Positions 1-8,986 of a DNA stretch of 64,000 nucleotides are shown here, piece by piece. The stretch lies in assembly GCA_017470485.1 (NCBI GenBank), contig JAFUYQ010000030.1, positions 1 to 64,000 on the forward strand, given 5' to 3'. The notes below the pieces were generated by a model. It saw nothing but the letters and a program-made list of their open reading frames with translations. It ran no database searches and had not been told where the DNA came from. This DNA comes from Synergistaceae bacterium (lineage in GTDB: Bacteria > Synergistota > Synergistia > Synergistales > Aminobacteriaceae). The translations under genes and the position numbers were made by a program. Position 1 is the first letter of the stretch. Every line of letters starts with the position of its first letter.

Positions 1-91
1 CATCAAAACGTGGTGCTACTTCTTTTGCCGCTTGCCCACTTTGTAATGCCTTCAATACTTTTTCTCTTAAATCATCACTATATGCTTTCAT
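1..91 (-). CDS. IS630-type transposase, N-terminal fragment (runs off the window)
   Basis: The minus strand reads an ATG at 91 followed by MKAYSDDLREKVLKALQSGQ and then AAKEVAPRFD before the window ends. This is the typical start of the helix-turn-helix part of IS630/IS1341-like transposases (a Lys-x-Tyr-Ser-x-Asp-Leu-Arg start, then an alternating Ala/Val helix). Only about 30 residues are visible. The insertion end probably lies between here and about position 142, where the reading frame of the truncated wzy-like gene becomes open on the plus strand. The element has therefore probably separated the 5' part of that gene from the rest. Confidence 0.7.
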   Translation of the reverse strand, partial: MKAYSDDLREKVLKALQSGQAAKEVAPRFD

Positions 92-157
92 AATTTTTTA
101 TTATATCTCATTATTCATATTTTAGAAAAATGCTATAAAAAAGTAGACATAGTACTT

Positions 158-943
158 TTGCTTCCAACACTTGCAAATTGTATTATAGGGCTATCAACTA
201 CGACTCGCTCTTTTTTTATTGATATTGCAGTATCTTTTGTGGTATCTTTTTTCATTTTAACAACGGGGGGGGGGGTAAGGAAGCCTATAAAGGTACATCA
301 TATCTTCTATATTTGCGCATTTGTTGCATTGTTCTTTGTTGGTGGATATTTTATGAAGGGAAGGGGAGATTCATTTGCAATAATAGATAATATATTTGGA
401 TATTCAGCAGCAGGGTTGTATGGACTTGATGATTATATTCGTAATTCATGGGCTCCAAATACTGCCTTCGGAATGCGGACGCTGAAGCCCATATATGATT
501 TGATTGGCTCAGATGTAGCAAAAAACATAAACAATGTTGTAAATGTCCCATATACATGGTCAAAATCTGGGACAGAGTCAAACATTTATAGCTCACTTGT
601 CTATCCGATACAGGATTATGGTGTGATTGGAATGATGCTGATAAGGATGCTTTTTGTTTATGTATACGTGAGATTATGTCACGCACTGTTGCATAGTAAT
701 GTAATTGATGCTAAAGGAATGGTGATTTTTTATTTTGTTGTTCAGAATGCAAGAGCTCTAATTTACACGCCGATTAGCGATAGTTTTTATACAATTTATT
801 CAAATATTAGAACGAATATCATAATCATTATCATTACAATTATAGCATTTAGATGTTTACTATATTTTCGATTATGGGACGATAATGAGGGAAGGAAGCA
901 GAGTGGTAGGCATATGTTTCAACTTTATACGAGAAATAAATGA
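158..943 (+). CDS. O-antigen/oligosaccharide repeat-unit polymerase (Wzy-like), 5'-truncated
   Basis: Polytopic membrane protein of about 260 visible residues with hydrophobic segments near residues 15-35, 48-65, 150-170 and 205-235, and a long polar loop containing SGTESNIYS and YGLDDYIRNSW. This layout fits the Wzy/O-ag_pol family, which polymerises lipid-linked repeat units on the outer face of the inner membrane. The frame is open upstream of the TTG at 158 back to about 140, without a convincing start or Shine-Dalgarno, so the N-terminus is missing; the IS630-type insertion to the left is the likely cause. A run of 11 G (265-275) encodes Gly-Gly-Gly and is currently in frame. The stop overlaps the next gene's start by 4 bases, so both belong to one operon. 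The family call rests on topology and context. Confidence 0.6.
   Translation: MLPTLANCIIGLSTTTRSFFIDIAVSFVVSFFILTTGGGVRKPIKVHHIFYICAFVALFFVGGYFMKGRGDSFAIIDNIFGYSAAGLYGLDDYIRNSWAPNTAFGMRTLKPIYDLIGSDVAKNINNVVNVPYTWSKSGTESNIYSSLVYPIQDYGVIGMMLIRMLFVYVYVRLCHALLHSNVIDAKGMVIFYFVVQNARALIYTPISDSFYTIYSNIRTNIIIIIITIIAFRCLLYFRLWDDNEGRKQSGRHMFQLYTRNK
265..275 (+). repeat. poly-G tract (11 G) inside wzy-like gene
   Basis: Eleven consecutive G. The frame downstream is the one that encodes the Wzy-like protein, so the gene reads through in this clone. Gain or loss of one G would truncate it. Confidence 0.85.
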
Positions 944-2415
944 TTACAGAAAAAAAAAAGGCAAGTTTTCATTTAATAAAAAAGTATAAAGATTTGCCGG
1001 TACAAATAAAGGCGGCCTTTTGGTTCATCGTTTGTAATTTTATGGTTAAAGGTATCGTTTTCATAAGTACTCCATTGTTTACCAGAATACTATCAACTGA
1101 GGATTATGGAATAGTTGCCGTTTTTAATTCTTATCAGCAGGTAATCCTTATTTTTGCGACTTTTGAGCTTTCCTTGGGAGCATATACAAAGGGATATATA
1201 AAATACGATGGCAGAACTAAAGAATTTACCACAAATCTTATTATAATCGGAAACATCATAACTTTCTTATGTTGGCTTCCTTTTATTCTGATAAAGGATT
1301 ATTTCCTGAAGCTGACAGGTGTAGATACCCTTTGTTTACTGCTTATGTTTGTGCTTTTTCTTGTGCAGCCATCATATCAATGCTGGATGTATCGAGAACG
1401 ATATAATTACAAATATGAGCTTGTGGTAATAATGACTTTGCTATCTGCAACGGTAACTACTTTTGTCCCTTTGTATTTTGTCGCTTTTGTCAGCAATTCT
1501 GCAAAAACCAAGGTCGCCGTCACACTGATTTGCGGTGTTTTATTTTCCGTACCATTTTATATTTCATCATTGGTAAGCGGTGGCATGGTAAGGGAACGCA
1601 AGTTTTTTCTAGATAATTTACGATTTTGCCTAACATTCCAGACTCCCTTAGTAGTTCATTCGCTTTCTTTTTTGATACTTGGCCAGTCAGATCGCATGAT
1701 GATCAGCGAGATGGTCGGAAGATCCGAAGCGGCGATATATAGTGTGTCATATAGCCTTGCAGTAGTTGTTTCAATATTTCAGTCCTCAATAAACCAGGTG
1801 TTTCAGCCTTATAGGTATCAAAAGATGCAAGAGGGCGATGATACAGCGATCAGGAATACAACAAATTCTCTGTTAATTTTGTTCGCTGGTATGATTATTA
1901 ATTTTATACTTATAGCCCCTGAGACAATAGGTATACTTTTTCCAAAGTACTATTATGATGCAATCTGGGTAATACCACCGGTTTCAGTCGGGATATTTTT
2001 TATTTTTCTTTATTCGATATTTGTGGATGTTGAATCCTTTTATGAAAAAACAAAGTACGTTATGTATGCATCGATTGTGTGTGCCGTAACAAATATTTTC
2101 TTGAATTATGTAGGTATAAAATCATTCGGTTATATTGCATGTGCGTATACAACACTGATCAGTTACATATTATTTGCTGTAATGCATTACACATTTATGA
2201 AGAGGACTTGTAGAGAGTGTGGTATAGATAAGAAGTATTTTGATATAAAAAGAATTACAGCAATCAGTAGTCTAGTTACGATTTTCGGTGTAGGCCTTGC
2301 ATTTTTGTATCCGTATATTGCTCTTAGGTATGTGATATTTGCAATAGTAATTATTGTTATTTTCATAAAGAAAAATGAAATAAAAAAACTTATATCTATC
2401 AGGAAGGAGAACTAA
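940..2415 (+). CDS. Polysaccharide flippase, Wzx/MATE-like
   Basis: 491-residue integral membrane protein with about 12-14 hydrophobic segments. The N-terminal part has the Wzx pattern: a short basic head (residues 1-20), then FWFIVCNFMVKGIVFISTPL and FTRILSTEDYGIVAVFNSY, which matches the motif of polysaccharide transporters (TRxLxxxxYGxxxxF). It would flip undecaprenyl-linked repeat units to the periplasm for the upstream Wzy-like polymerase. The start codon overlaps the wzy stop (ATGA-type overlap), and the following aminotransferase begins 5 bases after its stop, so the genes are operonic. The gene is intact and has no long G run. Confidence 0.85.
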   Translation: MITEKKKASFHLIKKYKDLPVQIKAAFWFIVCNFMVKGIVFISTPLFTRILSTEDYGIVAVFNSYQQVILIFATFELSLGAYTKGYIKYDGRTKEFTTNLIIIGNIITFLCWLPFILIKDYFLKLTGVDTLCLLLMFVLFLVQPSYQCWMYRERYNYKYELVVIMTLLSATVTTFVPLYFVAFVSNSAKTKVAVTLICGVLFSVPFYISSLVSGGMVRERKFFLDNLRFCLTFQTPLVVHSLSFLILGQSDRMMISEMVGRSEAAIYSVSYSLAVVVSIFQSSINQVFQPYRYQKMQEGDDTAIRNTTNSLLILFAGMIINFILIAPETIGILFPKYYYDAIWVIPPVSVGIFFIFLYSIFVDVESFYEKTKYVMYASIVCAVTNIFLNYVGIKSFGYIACAYTTLISYILFAVMHYTFMKRTCRECGIDKKYFDIKRITAISSLVTIFGVGLAFLYPYIALRYVIFAIVIIVIFIKKNEIKKLISIRKEN

Positions 2416-2419
2416 AAAG

Positions 2420-3588
2420 ATGGCAATACAGTTGTTTAGACCTAAATTTGAAGTAGATGAGTGCCTTGAAGAAATACGTGAGTGCCTTGAAAAAGGATGG
2501 ACTGGTCTAGGGTTTAAGACAGTTGAATTCGAAAATGAATGGAAGAAATATACGAAGTTACCGTTTGCGTATTATCTTAATTCTGCGACTATTGGGTTGA
2601 ATATGGCAGTGTCTATATTGAAGGATGCTTGTGGCTGGGTAGATGGTGATGAAGTTATTACGACGCCTCTAACATTTGTATCGACGAACCATGCTATCCC
2701 AAAAGCTGGATTAAAGGCAGTTTTTGCGGATATTGACGATACTTTATGTCTAAGTCCAGAATCAGTTGAGAGCAGGATATCAGATAAAACAAGAGCAGTA
2801 ATATTTGTGGGTATAGGTGGAAATATTGGTCATTATTATGAGATAGTTGATATCTGCAAAAAACATGATTTACGGTTGATTCTTGATGCGGCTCATATGT
2901 CCGGAAGCCGATGGGGGGGGGGGTCATTCCGGGACAGGAAGCGGATGCGGTAGTCTATTCTTTTCAAGCTGTAAAAAATTTACCAACGGCAGACAGCGGA
3001 ATGATATGCTTCAAGGATGGGCGGCTTGATGAGGTTGTTCGTAAGATCGGCTGGCTTGGTATTAACAAGGATACATATACGAGAGCCACTAATTCGGGGA
3101 ATTATAAGTGGAGATACGATGTAGAATATATTGGGGAAAAAGCACATGGAAATTCAGTTATAGCAGCTATTGGATTAGTGCAGTTGAAATATTTGGATAG
3201 GGATAATGCTTATCGTCGACAGATCGCTAAGTGGTACAGAGAAGGTTTTGAAGGGCATGATGAGAAAATCAGGTTAGTAAAAATCCCTTCGAAATGTGAG
3301 TCGTCAACGCATCTCTTCCAAATTTTCGTTGAAAATAGGGATGAAACAATACTTAAACTGAATGCAAACGAAATTTATCCTGGGGTTCATTACGCTGATA
3401 ATACGGAATACAAAATGTATTGCTACGATAATGGGAAATGCCCTAATGCCGCATATGCCAGTGACCATATCCTTTCACTGCCTATGCATATGTTTTTGTC
3501 TTATGAGGATGTTTCCTTTATAGTAAGTCGTGTGCTTGAGTATGCGGTGCCTTTCAAATCTGTGGAGCCCAAGACAGATGAAGCATGA
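2420..3588 (+). CDS. DegT/DnrJ/EryC1 sugar aminotransferase, currently frameshifted at a poly-G tract (phase OFF)
   Basis: PLP-dependent nucleotide-sugar aminotransferase in two reading frames: residues 1-170 in the first (2420 to the G run) and the remaining ~220 in another frame to 3588. The first part has the typical start, the LNSATIGLNMA cofactor-phosphate loop, EVITTPLTFVSTNHAI and LILDAAHMSG (PLP-binding Asp). The second part has YSFQAVKNLPTADSGM, whose Lys forms the internal aldimine. The two join exactly at 11 G (2913-2923). Nine or twelve G would restore a ~390-residue protein, the normal family length; with eleven the product ends 30 bases later. RBS AGGAGA lies just upstream of 2420. 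It probably makes an amino sugar for the repeat unit, and the adjacent GNAT protein could N-acetylate it. Confidence 0.85.
2913..2923 (+). repeat. poly-G tract (11 G) that sets the frame of the aminotransferase
   Basis: Eleven G. The upstream frame gives Arg-Trp-Gly-Gly-Gly-Ser and soon a stop; the downstream homologous frame needs 9 or 12 G. Confidence 0.9.
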
Positions 3589-4069
3589 TTTTAGAGCGTG
3601 TATAGGTGATATTTGCCTTGAACCAATGACATTGGAACTAAGTCAGCAATATAGGGTTATCCGTAACGAGGACGAAAACAGAAAATGGTTCATAACCACT
3701 GATATAGTAACCTGGGATATGCAGAATGCATGGTTTGATAAGTATATGAAAAATGAGGCGGATTATATGTTTGCAATTAAGTATAAGGATATATTTTCCG
3801 GCGGCCTGGCAATATATAACGTAGATAAAGAAAAGCAAAAAGCTGAATTTGGCAGGCTTTTGATAAAACAAGGGAATCTACGCAGGAACGGAATAGCAAC
3901 GGCGGCAATAAAAATGGCCTGTAATATAGCAAAAGAGAAAATGGAGTTAAAATGTCTTTATTTATTTGTAAAAGATGATAACCTTGTAGCTTTAAAATGC
4001 TACGAGTCAACAGATTTTCGTAAAGTTGGGATTGTGAATGGCATGATACATATGGATAGGGTTTTATAA
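3578..4069 (+). CDS. GNAT-family N-acetyltransferase (sugar acetylation)
   Basis: About 163 residues from the ATG at 3578, which overlaps the end of the aminotransferase by 11 bases. The protein has a GNAT layout: strand-rich N-terminal part (GDICLEPMTLELS), central AEFGRLLI, the acetyl-CoA pyrophosphate-binding motif in the form RRNGIATAAIK, and a C-terminal CYESTDFRKVG segment. Such enzymes next to DegT aminotransferases acetylate the newly formed amino group of UDP- or dTDP-amino sugars. An upstream in-frame start at 3530 would lie deep inside the previous gene and is less likely. The stop overlaps the ATG of the next gene by one base (TAATG). Specific substrate unknown. Confidence 0.75.
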   Translation: MKHDFRACIGDICLEPMTLELSQQYRVIRNEDENRKWFITTDIVTWDMQNAWFDKYMKNEADYMFAIKYKDIFSGGLAIYNVDKEKQKAEFGRLLIKQGNLRRNGIATAAIKMACNIAKEKMELKCLYLFVKDDNLVALKCYESTDFRKVGIVNGMIHMDRVL

Positions 4070-4935
4070 TGACAAATAATTTATTCGTTGTTGTCAGCAA
4101 GAAGTTGTATTATTATTCTGTGGAAGAAGGATGTATCTGTCCTACTAAAAGCACTTTTTGTTGGCGATTGATAAGAAAACTGATTGATTTATTGAAGCTT
4201 CCTTATCCCCAAATCATACTGAATCAAGAAATAAAAAAATGTTCTGGAAAACTAGTGATTTCCGACTCAGCTTTTGGTGGAAATGTAAGGCTCTTGAGGG
4301 CTTTACGGAAGGTTACTAATAGGACGGATCAGGTTCTTTACTACATGAATATTGTAGACAATGTTAATATAGAATTTATGAAGCATTTTGAGGAATGTGC
4401 GACATTTGATGAGAAAGATTCGAAAAAATATGCTATGCGTCATACAATTTTTCCATATACCGACTACTATTCCAATAATTTCAATGATAATCATGAGTTA
4501 AAGTATGATTTGATATTTCTTGGGCGCGCAAAGGACAGATTAGAAGAACTCTTGAAGATCAAATATAAGGCGGATGAAGCAAATCTTGTGACAAGGTTTA
4601 TGGTTTTAGATACAGACAATCCCGATATAGGCATAAATAAGTATATCGATTATCAGGATTATATGAAGATGGTATTAGAGACCAGATGTCTAGTTGAAAT
4701 TTTACAGAATGGGCAGGAAGGAAGTAGCCTTAGGGTTAAAGAAGCGTTGTTTTTGCATAAGAAGCTTATCACCAATAACAGGGCAATAGTTGATGAATGG
4801 TTCTATGACAAGAATAATATGTATGTTCTTGGAGTTGATGGCAGGAGTATGAAATCCTTTGTTAGAGGCGAATATGTTGAAAATAATATTAATCTCGATA
4901 ATCTGGATTTCAGTTATTGGATTGATAGCTTTTAA
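4069..4935 (+). CDS. Glycosyltransferase-like protein of the polysaccharide locus
   Basis: 288 residues, soluble. KYDLIFLGRAKDRLEELLKI followed by a C-terminal QDYMKMVLETRCLVEIL and GSSLRVKEALFLHKKLITNN is typical of a group of GT-B-like capsule/LPS glycosyltransferases, in which the C-terminal Glu-Ala-Leu helix region binds the nucleotide sugar. No signal peptide or membrane segment. It starts with TAATG coupling to the GNAT gene and is followed after 13 bases by the acyltransferase, so it lies in the same operon. Donor and acceptor cannot be assigned. Confidence 0.6.
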   Translation: MTNNLFVVVSKKLYYYSVEEGCICPTKSTFCWRLIRKLIDLLKLPYPQIILNQEIKKCSGKLVISDSAFGGNVRLLRALRKVTNRTDQVLYYMNIVDNVNIEFMKHFEECATFDEKDSKKYAMRHTIFPYTDYYSNNFNDNHELKYDLIFLGRAKDRLEELLKIKYKADEANLVTRFMVLDTDNPDIGINKYIDYQDYMKMVLETRCLVEILQNGQEGSSLRVKEALFLHKKLITNNRAIVDEWFYDKNNMYVLGVDGRSMKSFVRGEYVENNINLDNLDFSYWIDSF

Positions 4936-4948
4936 TGGGGAGTTGTTG

Positions 4949-6087
4949 ATGGCAAAAAAAATTAAATCATTAGATGGCCTCAGATTTATTTGGGTCATTA
5001 CCATTGTATTGAGTCATTTTGGATTCACAAATGAGGGATGGGGGGGGGGTACAAAGCGCATTTCCAGAACGGAAGGACTGGTGTTTACTTTTTTTTCATA
5101 TTGTCAGGATTTGGGCTTACATACAGCTTGATTCAGAAGAACATGGTTGGGAAAAGCATATTAGGTGGGAAAACTTTATGCTTACTTAGCTTATATCAAT
5201 ATGCAAAAGAAAAAACACGTAAAATATATAAGCCGTATATGATTTCTATTTTTTTGTGCGTTCCGATAACGCTGTATCAAGCGGTTCTATTGCATGGTAT
5301 AAAGGTCGGAGCCATCAGAACTGTATCAAAGGTAATCTTTGTTCCTTTCCTTATTCAGTCGGCAACGGGGCTGAATGGTTTTTCTCATGCATTTAATGGT
5401 GTTTGCTGGTTTTTATCTACTCTCTTTATTCTATATATGGCATATCCTTTGCTAAATAAAATTAACGGATTGATATGGAAAAGAAAACGAACTATTTTCT
5501 TAATGATAATATTTATCATTATTTTCAATGAGGTATGGCATGCTATTCTAAGGCAGATAGAAAGATCAACACCATTTGATGCTTTATCATATGAAAGCCC
5601 GTATTTTCGTATTATATGTTTTACATTAGGGATTCTTATATGTGATATTCGTTATCATGTAGGCAAGATTAAATATGCGAATATAATAGAATTTTTTGTA
5701 CTTACAAACTCTGTTCTTTGGTGGATGGTGAGAAATGCGTTTACTTTATCTCAAATTGGACTGGCAGATGCCGAATTGAAAGAATTAATAGATATGTTAT
5801 TGATGGCACTGTGTATATTTGTTTTTTCATACGAAAGCGGTTTGGTTTCACGAGTACTCAGATCTAAAATTTTCGTATTGCTTGGAGACAGTGCAATGTT
5901 TATCTTTTTATACCATTCCGTTTTTATTGGGAATATAGTGCCAATTTCCGAAGTAATGCATCTTGGAGGCAAAATGAAAACAATAGTATGCTTAGCGGTA
6001 ATAACTGTAGGTACGGCTGTTTCGGTTCTTATTTATAATAAAATGGGCGTTTTAATCGCACATTCGCGCGATAAATTATCGAGTTAA
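4949..6087 (+). CDS. Acyltransferase family 3 (OafA/WecH-like), currently frameshifted at a poly-G tract (phase OFF)
   Basis: Integral membrane O-acyltransferase in two frames. The ATG at 4949 has GGGAG 7 bases upstream and gives MAKKIKSLDGLRFIWVITIV then LSHFGFTNEGW, the classical acyltransferase-3 beginning (SLDGLR..a........H). After the G run the homologous continuation is in another frame: GRTGVYFFFILSGFGLTYSL (the F-F-x-L-S-G-F motif), then about nine hydrophobic segments to 6087. The break is exactly at 10 G (5040-5049); 8 or 11 G would restore about 378 residues, the usual length. It would O-acetylate surface polysaccharide. The C-terminus ends beside the insertion zone at about 6081 and may be altered by it. 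Confidence 0.85.
5040..5049 (+). repeat. poly-G tract (10 G) that sets the frame of the acyltransferase
   Basis: Ten G. The upstream frame reads Trp-Gly-Gly-Gly-Thr and ends early; 8 or 11 G join the two halves of the acyltransferase. Confidence 0.9.
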
Positions 6088-6149
6088 GGGTAATGTTTTT
6101 TTCATGCGGAACACGCACCTGAAGGCGCATGTCTAAAAGCGTATTACGC

Positions 6150-6514
6150 GAGAATTGATTTGCTGTTGTTAGACATTGAATGCATAGCCGATTTCAACGT
6201 TTCGTTTCTTGAACGCCTTGACATACACAGGAGTTTCGATGTCTTCACTGAGTTTTGTGGCGAGTATTTATCGACATAGTAACGCCGTCCAGCTTGATTA
6301 CAGTCACGACTTCAGTAGAAGTTTGCGAGATCGTTTTCTTACCGCGATCAATGACTTCTCCAAGCTGGAGTTTAATCTTCTTTCGTTTGCGCATCTTGAA
6401 TTACTCCTCTTTTAATGTTTATGTATTCTTTTTTGTACTTGGATTGGTTACGCATAAAGTCTTTGAAGAGCGTAAAGAACTTAGATCCAAGTCCTCTAAT
6501 GAAATCCAATTTTC
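6150..6514 (-). pseudogene. Decayed older copy of the IS110-like element: transposase C-terminus plus small protein
   Basis: The minus strand encodes LDFIRGLGSKFFTLFKDF followed by NQSKYKKEY, which matches the C-termini of the transposases at 6886 (CRGLSKKFFVLLRDF) and 10449 (FRGLGRKFFGLVRDF). Next, an ATG near 6390 begins MRKRKKIKLQLGEVIDRG and, after one frameshift, YYVDKYSP and ETPVYVKAFKKRN, matching the small protein that follows the transposase in the two younger copies. The transposase half continues on the other side of the 6515-8991 insertion (8992-9090). The left end of this copy may lie near 6081, where GAG is followed by a T-rich stretch just inside the acyltransferase stop; this is a guess. 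Confidence 0.7.
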
Positions 6515-6578
6515 GAGCAACTATGACTACATAAATTTCGTTTTTTAGATCAGAGATAAAAGCGGCGACGAAAGCCGA

Positions 6579-6889
6579 TTAGAGCGGTTCGCCTCTGAAA
6601 TTATGACATTCGTCCTTTTGAACATTGAGTGTGTAGCCCGGTTCGCTATTTTTGCGGGTGTAAACTTTGATATACACAGGCAGACTTACAGTATCGCCGA
6701 TTTCGTGATAGCCGTCAGGCTTATAATCTTCAACGTAGAATTTCGTCCCATTAAAATCCTGAACCGTATACGTGATTACTTCGATGGTCGGATTGTTTCT
6801 TGGAACCATACGCTTAGACAATTGATAATGACTCCTGTGAGCGTTAAGCCGGATAGCGTTGATTGTCGCATTTGATTGTGATTGCTCAT
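6579..6889 (-). pseudogene. Small protein coupled to transposase, copy 1 (one frameshift)
   Basis: The ATG at 6889 overlaps the transposase stop as ATGA, so the two genes are translationally coupled. The first ~26 residues (LSGLTLTGVIIN) align with copy 2 (LSLSGIVIS); then the frame shifts by one base and the rest reads PTIEVITYTVQDFNGTKFYV, IGDTVSLPVYIKVYTR and YTLNVQKD, ending at 6579. Beta-strand-rich with alternating hydrophobics, it could be an OB-like or SH3-like fold; I do not recognise a named family. Copies at 10136 and about 6170 occupy the same position after the transposase, so it appears to be a stable part of the element. Confidence 0.7.
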
Positions 6890-8337
6890 TTTTTCACCTC
6901 GGTAAGTTTTTCGTAGGCCTCTTTGTATTTCACTTGATTATCAGTGAAATCTCGAAGAAGTACGAAGAATTTTTTGCTAAGACCACGGCACGAACCTAAT
7001 TTGCAGGAAAGATACGCTGCGATCATTTGCGCTGTGTCTTTGATGCCGTTTTCGTTTAGAAGCCGAATGTATCTCCTGAATCCGCTGTTCAACATCGGAA
7101 GATTTTCGACAGGCATGCTAAACGAAGACGCTTTTACGGCTATTTGATAGCTCTCGTAACTGAAATCGGTATTGTTCATCATCATGCGGTACATCGCTAC
7201 GCAGAGTTTTCTAGCTACGGCATTCGAAGCTTTTTTCCATTTGCCTGTATTGTTTAACATTCGATAGCCCCACTGCCCGAATGCTTCGTTATGTTGCTTT
7301 ATAAGACGGGTTGCACTGTTAAACAATAATTGATGTAACACCTTGCATCCGCCACGTTTTTTGCCTTTCGATACTTTATCGGCACTGACTTGAAGTGTTG
7401 GATTGAGAGCGCAATATCCGGATAGAGCACGGGCATTTCTGAAGCGATTAGGATCGACAACGTTGGCAAGCCATATGATTGCTGAAAGTTCGCCGATTTG
7501 GGGCACGCTTATCAAGTGTCCGATTATTTCTTTGCCGGAAACGGTTTTTCCATCAGCGATTGGCCATTGCATTGAATACGCTTTAGCAATGATCTTTGAT
7601 TGCCAGCGTTCGGCTTGTTCTTTAAGGTATGCGTGTTTCGCATATTCCTCACGAATTATTAGGCGAACGTCCATAGGCAATTTAATCAGACACAGATTCT
7701 CAAAATCGTCAGGCGAATCGGCAATCTGGTTTTCGATAATGGCGCGAATCGCAGGATTGCTTGTAACACTGCCTTCTCTGCCAAGATTGTAACCGAATCT
7801 TGTCAATGCATTGTTAATTCGAGTGCTTACGACTCTGGTTTCGCTGACATAGCGATCTCGTTCAGCTATTATTAGCCGTAAGGCTTCGACTTCTGGCGGT
7901 ACGACATAAGATTCTTGCCAGACGGCAGTCTGATCGTGCTGTGCAAGACGTTTTGCATCAAGTTTATCGGTCTTTCTTTTTGTTGCTCCAGCTAATGTTG
8001 GATTAATAACGGAAGGGCTTCCGCCCCAAGCAATACGAACTGGACAATGATAAGTCGCTGTGGATTCGATAACGTAGTGTAAAGGTTGATTTGTGTCGAT
8101 GACAACGTCTGACTTTGTGCGGAGTACTTCGAAACACCAAGCCTTCGCAAGTAGAAGCGAATTCCAGTCAGTTGGAATTTTCGCAGTTGTAAGCATGTAA
8201 ACTCCGTTCTGTCTAGTTCGGACACAAACCCAGAGCGAAAGTTTGTGAACGTCGATTCCTATGCCGTATTCTTTAACGTCGTTGACATCTACGGCTTCTT
8301 CGACAATTGTTACGGAGTAAACGTCCATATTAAACAA
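6886..8337 (-). CDS. IS110-family transposase/recombinase (DEDD + Ser), intact
   Basis: 483 residues. The RuvC-like DEDD domain is visible: GIGIDVHKLSLWVCV (Asp, ~residue 27), YVIESTATYHCP (Glu) and KTDKLDAKRLAQHD (Asp...Asp). A coiled-coil-like middle follows, then the Transposase_20 domain with VPQIGELSAIIWLANVVD and a Ser-containing loop (LQVSADK) preceding KRGGCKVLHQLLF, where the family has its catalytic Ser. It would integrate a circular element intermediate without duplicating more than a short core; characterised members use a structured RNA from the element end. It is the only intact transposase of this type in the window and is a plausible source of activity for the defective copy at 10449. 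The stop overlaps the next ATG. Confidence 0.9.
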   Translation of the reverse strand: MFNMDVYSVTIVEEAVDVNDVKEYGIGIDVHKLSLWVCVRTRQNGVYMLTTAKIPTDWNSLLLAKAWCFEVLRTKSDVVIDTNQPLHYVIESTATYHCPVRIAWGGSPSVINPTLAGATKRKTDKLDAKRLAQHDQTAVWQESYVVPPEVEALRLIIAERDRYVSETRVVSTRINNALTRFGYNLGREGSVTSNPAIRAIIENQIADSPDDFENLCLIKLPMDVRLIIREEYAKHAYLKEQAERWQSKIIAKAYSMQWPIADGKTVSGKEIIGHLISVPQIGELSAIIWLANVVDPNRFRNARALSGYCALNPTLQVSADKVSKGKKRGGCKVLHQLLFNSATRLIKQHNEAFGQWGYRMLNNTGKWKKASNAVARKLCVAMYRMMMNNTDFSYESYQIAVKASSFSMPVENLPMLNSGFRRYIRLLNENGIKDTAQMIAAYLSCKLGSCRGLSKKFFVLLRDFTDNQVKYKEAYEKLTEVKK

Positions 8338-8339
8338 TA

Positions 8340-8565
8340 ACCGCCTTCGAGATTTTTCGGAAATCGCTCTCGTCGCTTTGTAGTACAGACTTTTTGCTTC
8401 GCATAGAAAGTGCGGTGGGTTAAAGACAACTCTCTTCTAGGGTACTTACAAAACCACATGATCAATTTCGCAAGCACCACACCCATGCTCGAAATAGAAT
8501 GCTCAATGGCATTAGTGAAGGTAACGGGCTAGATTTGTTCTCAAGCGAGAACGATGTGAATTATA
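8340..8565 (-). ncRNA. Conserved non-coding block upstream of transposase, candidate bridge RNA (copy 1)
   Basis: Non-coding in both frames of interest, yet alignable with 12025-12286 in copy 2: shared pieces include ACACCCATGCTC, GTACTTA, ACATGA(C/T)CAA, TTTCGGAA and GAACGATGT. The proteins flanking it have diverged strongly, so conservation of the DNA suggests an RNA or a cis element. In IS110-group elements (established for IS621) the bridge RNA is made from the non-coding end upstream of the transposase, in the same direction, which matches this position and the minus strand. Exact ends and fold are not determined. Confidence 0.5.
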
Positions 8566-8617
8566 TATTATGATTGCGATTTGTAAATACTTAAAAACGA
8601 ATTAGGAGAAGTTGAAC

Positions 8618-8986
8618 ATGCGAACATCGATAAGAACTATGAAGGACGATCCGATTTTGTTAAGGATTATGGACTTGCTGAAGCGTAACGGGCACACGGA
8701 AAAGGATTTGCTGAGAAGCGTGAACTTGAAAGACACGACATTCAATCGCTGGAAATTCGAAAACTCGAAGTCGTTCATGCAGCATATTGACAGCATCGCA
8801 GACTATCTTGGAGTTAGTATTGATTATCTGATCCGAGGACACGAAACAGATGGATTCGTAGCTGAGGAGAAAGGAATTATAGATATCTATCGCAAGTTAA
8901 GTCGAAGACGACAAGAAATAATTTTGAATTTATTAAATGATTTTGCGGAAGTCGAATCGAAATGTGTCGAAAAACCGCTTTTATAG
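8618..8986 (+). CDS. XRE/Cro-like HTH protein, cargo of element copy 1
   Basis: 122 residues from the ATG at 8618 (TAGGAGAA upstream). The ORF can be extended to a TTG at 8612, but the ATG matches the paralogues. N-terminal residues DDPILLRIMDLLKRNGHTE start a compact HTH domain of about 65 residues (TFNRWKFENSKSFMQHID, then LGVSIDYLIRGHE), the hallmark XRE ending that places the protein in the Cro/CI fold. The tail (YRKLSRRRQEIILNLLNDF) is helical. Transcribed divergently from the transposase, it probably represses the transposase or RNA promoter. Its stop lies within the right end of the element. Paralogues: 12341, 14923, 16056 and a fragment at 12872. Confidence 0.8.
   Translation: MRTSIRTMKDDPILLRIMDLLKRNGHTEKDLLRSVNLKDTTFNRWKFENSKSFMQHIDSIADYLGVSIDYLIRGHETDGFVAEEKGIIDIYRKLSRRRQEIILNLLNDFAEVESKCVEKPLL

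Noticed and set aside
2911..2953. Programmed ribosomal frameshifting at the G run instead of phase variation
   Set aside because: Two different genes show G runs of 10 and 11 needing different corrections and no slippery heptamer plus pseudoknot is apparent; slippage during replication is the simpler explanation, though transcript slippage cannot be excluded.
6603..6875. Plus-strand ORFs over 6.2-6.9 kb and 7.4-7.8 kb as genes
   Set aside because: They are mirror frames of the transposase and small protein, which have clear homology on the minus strand.
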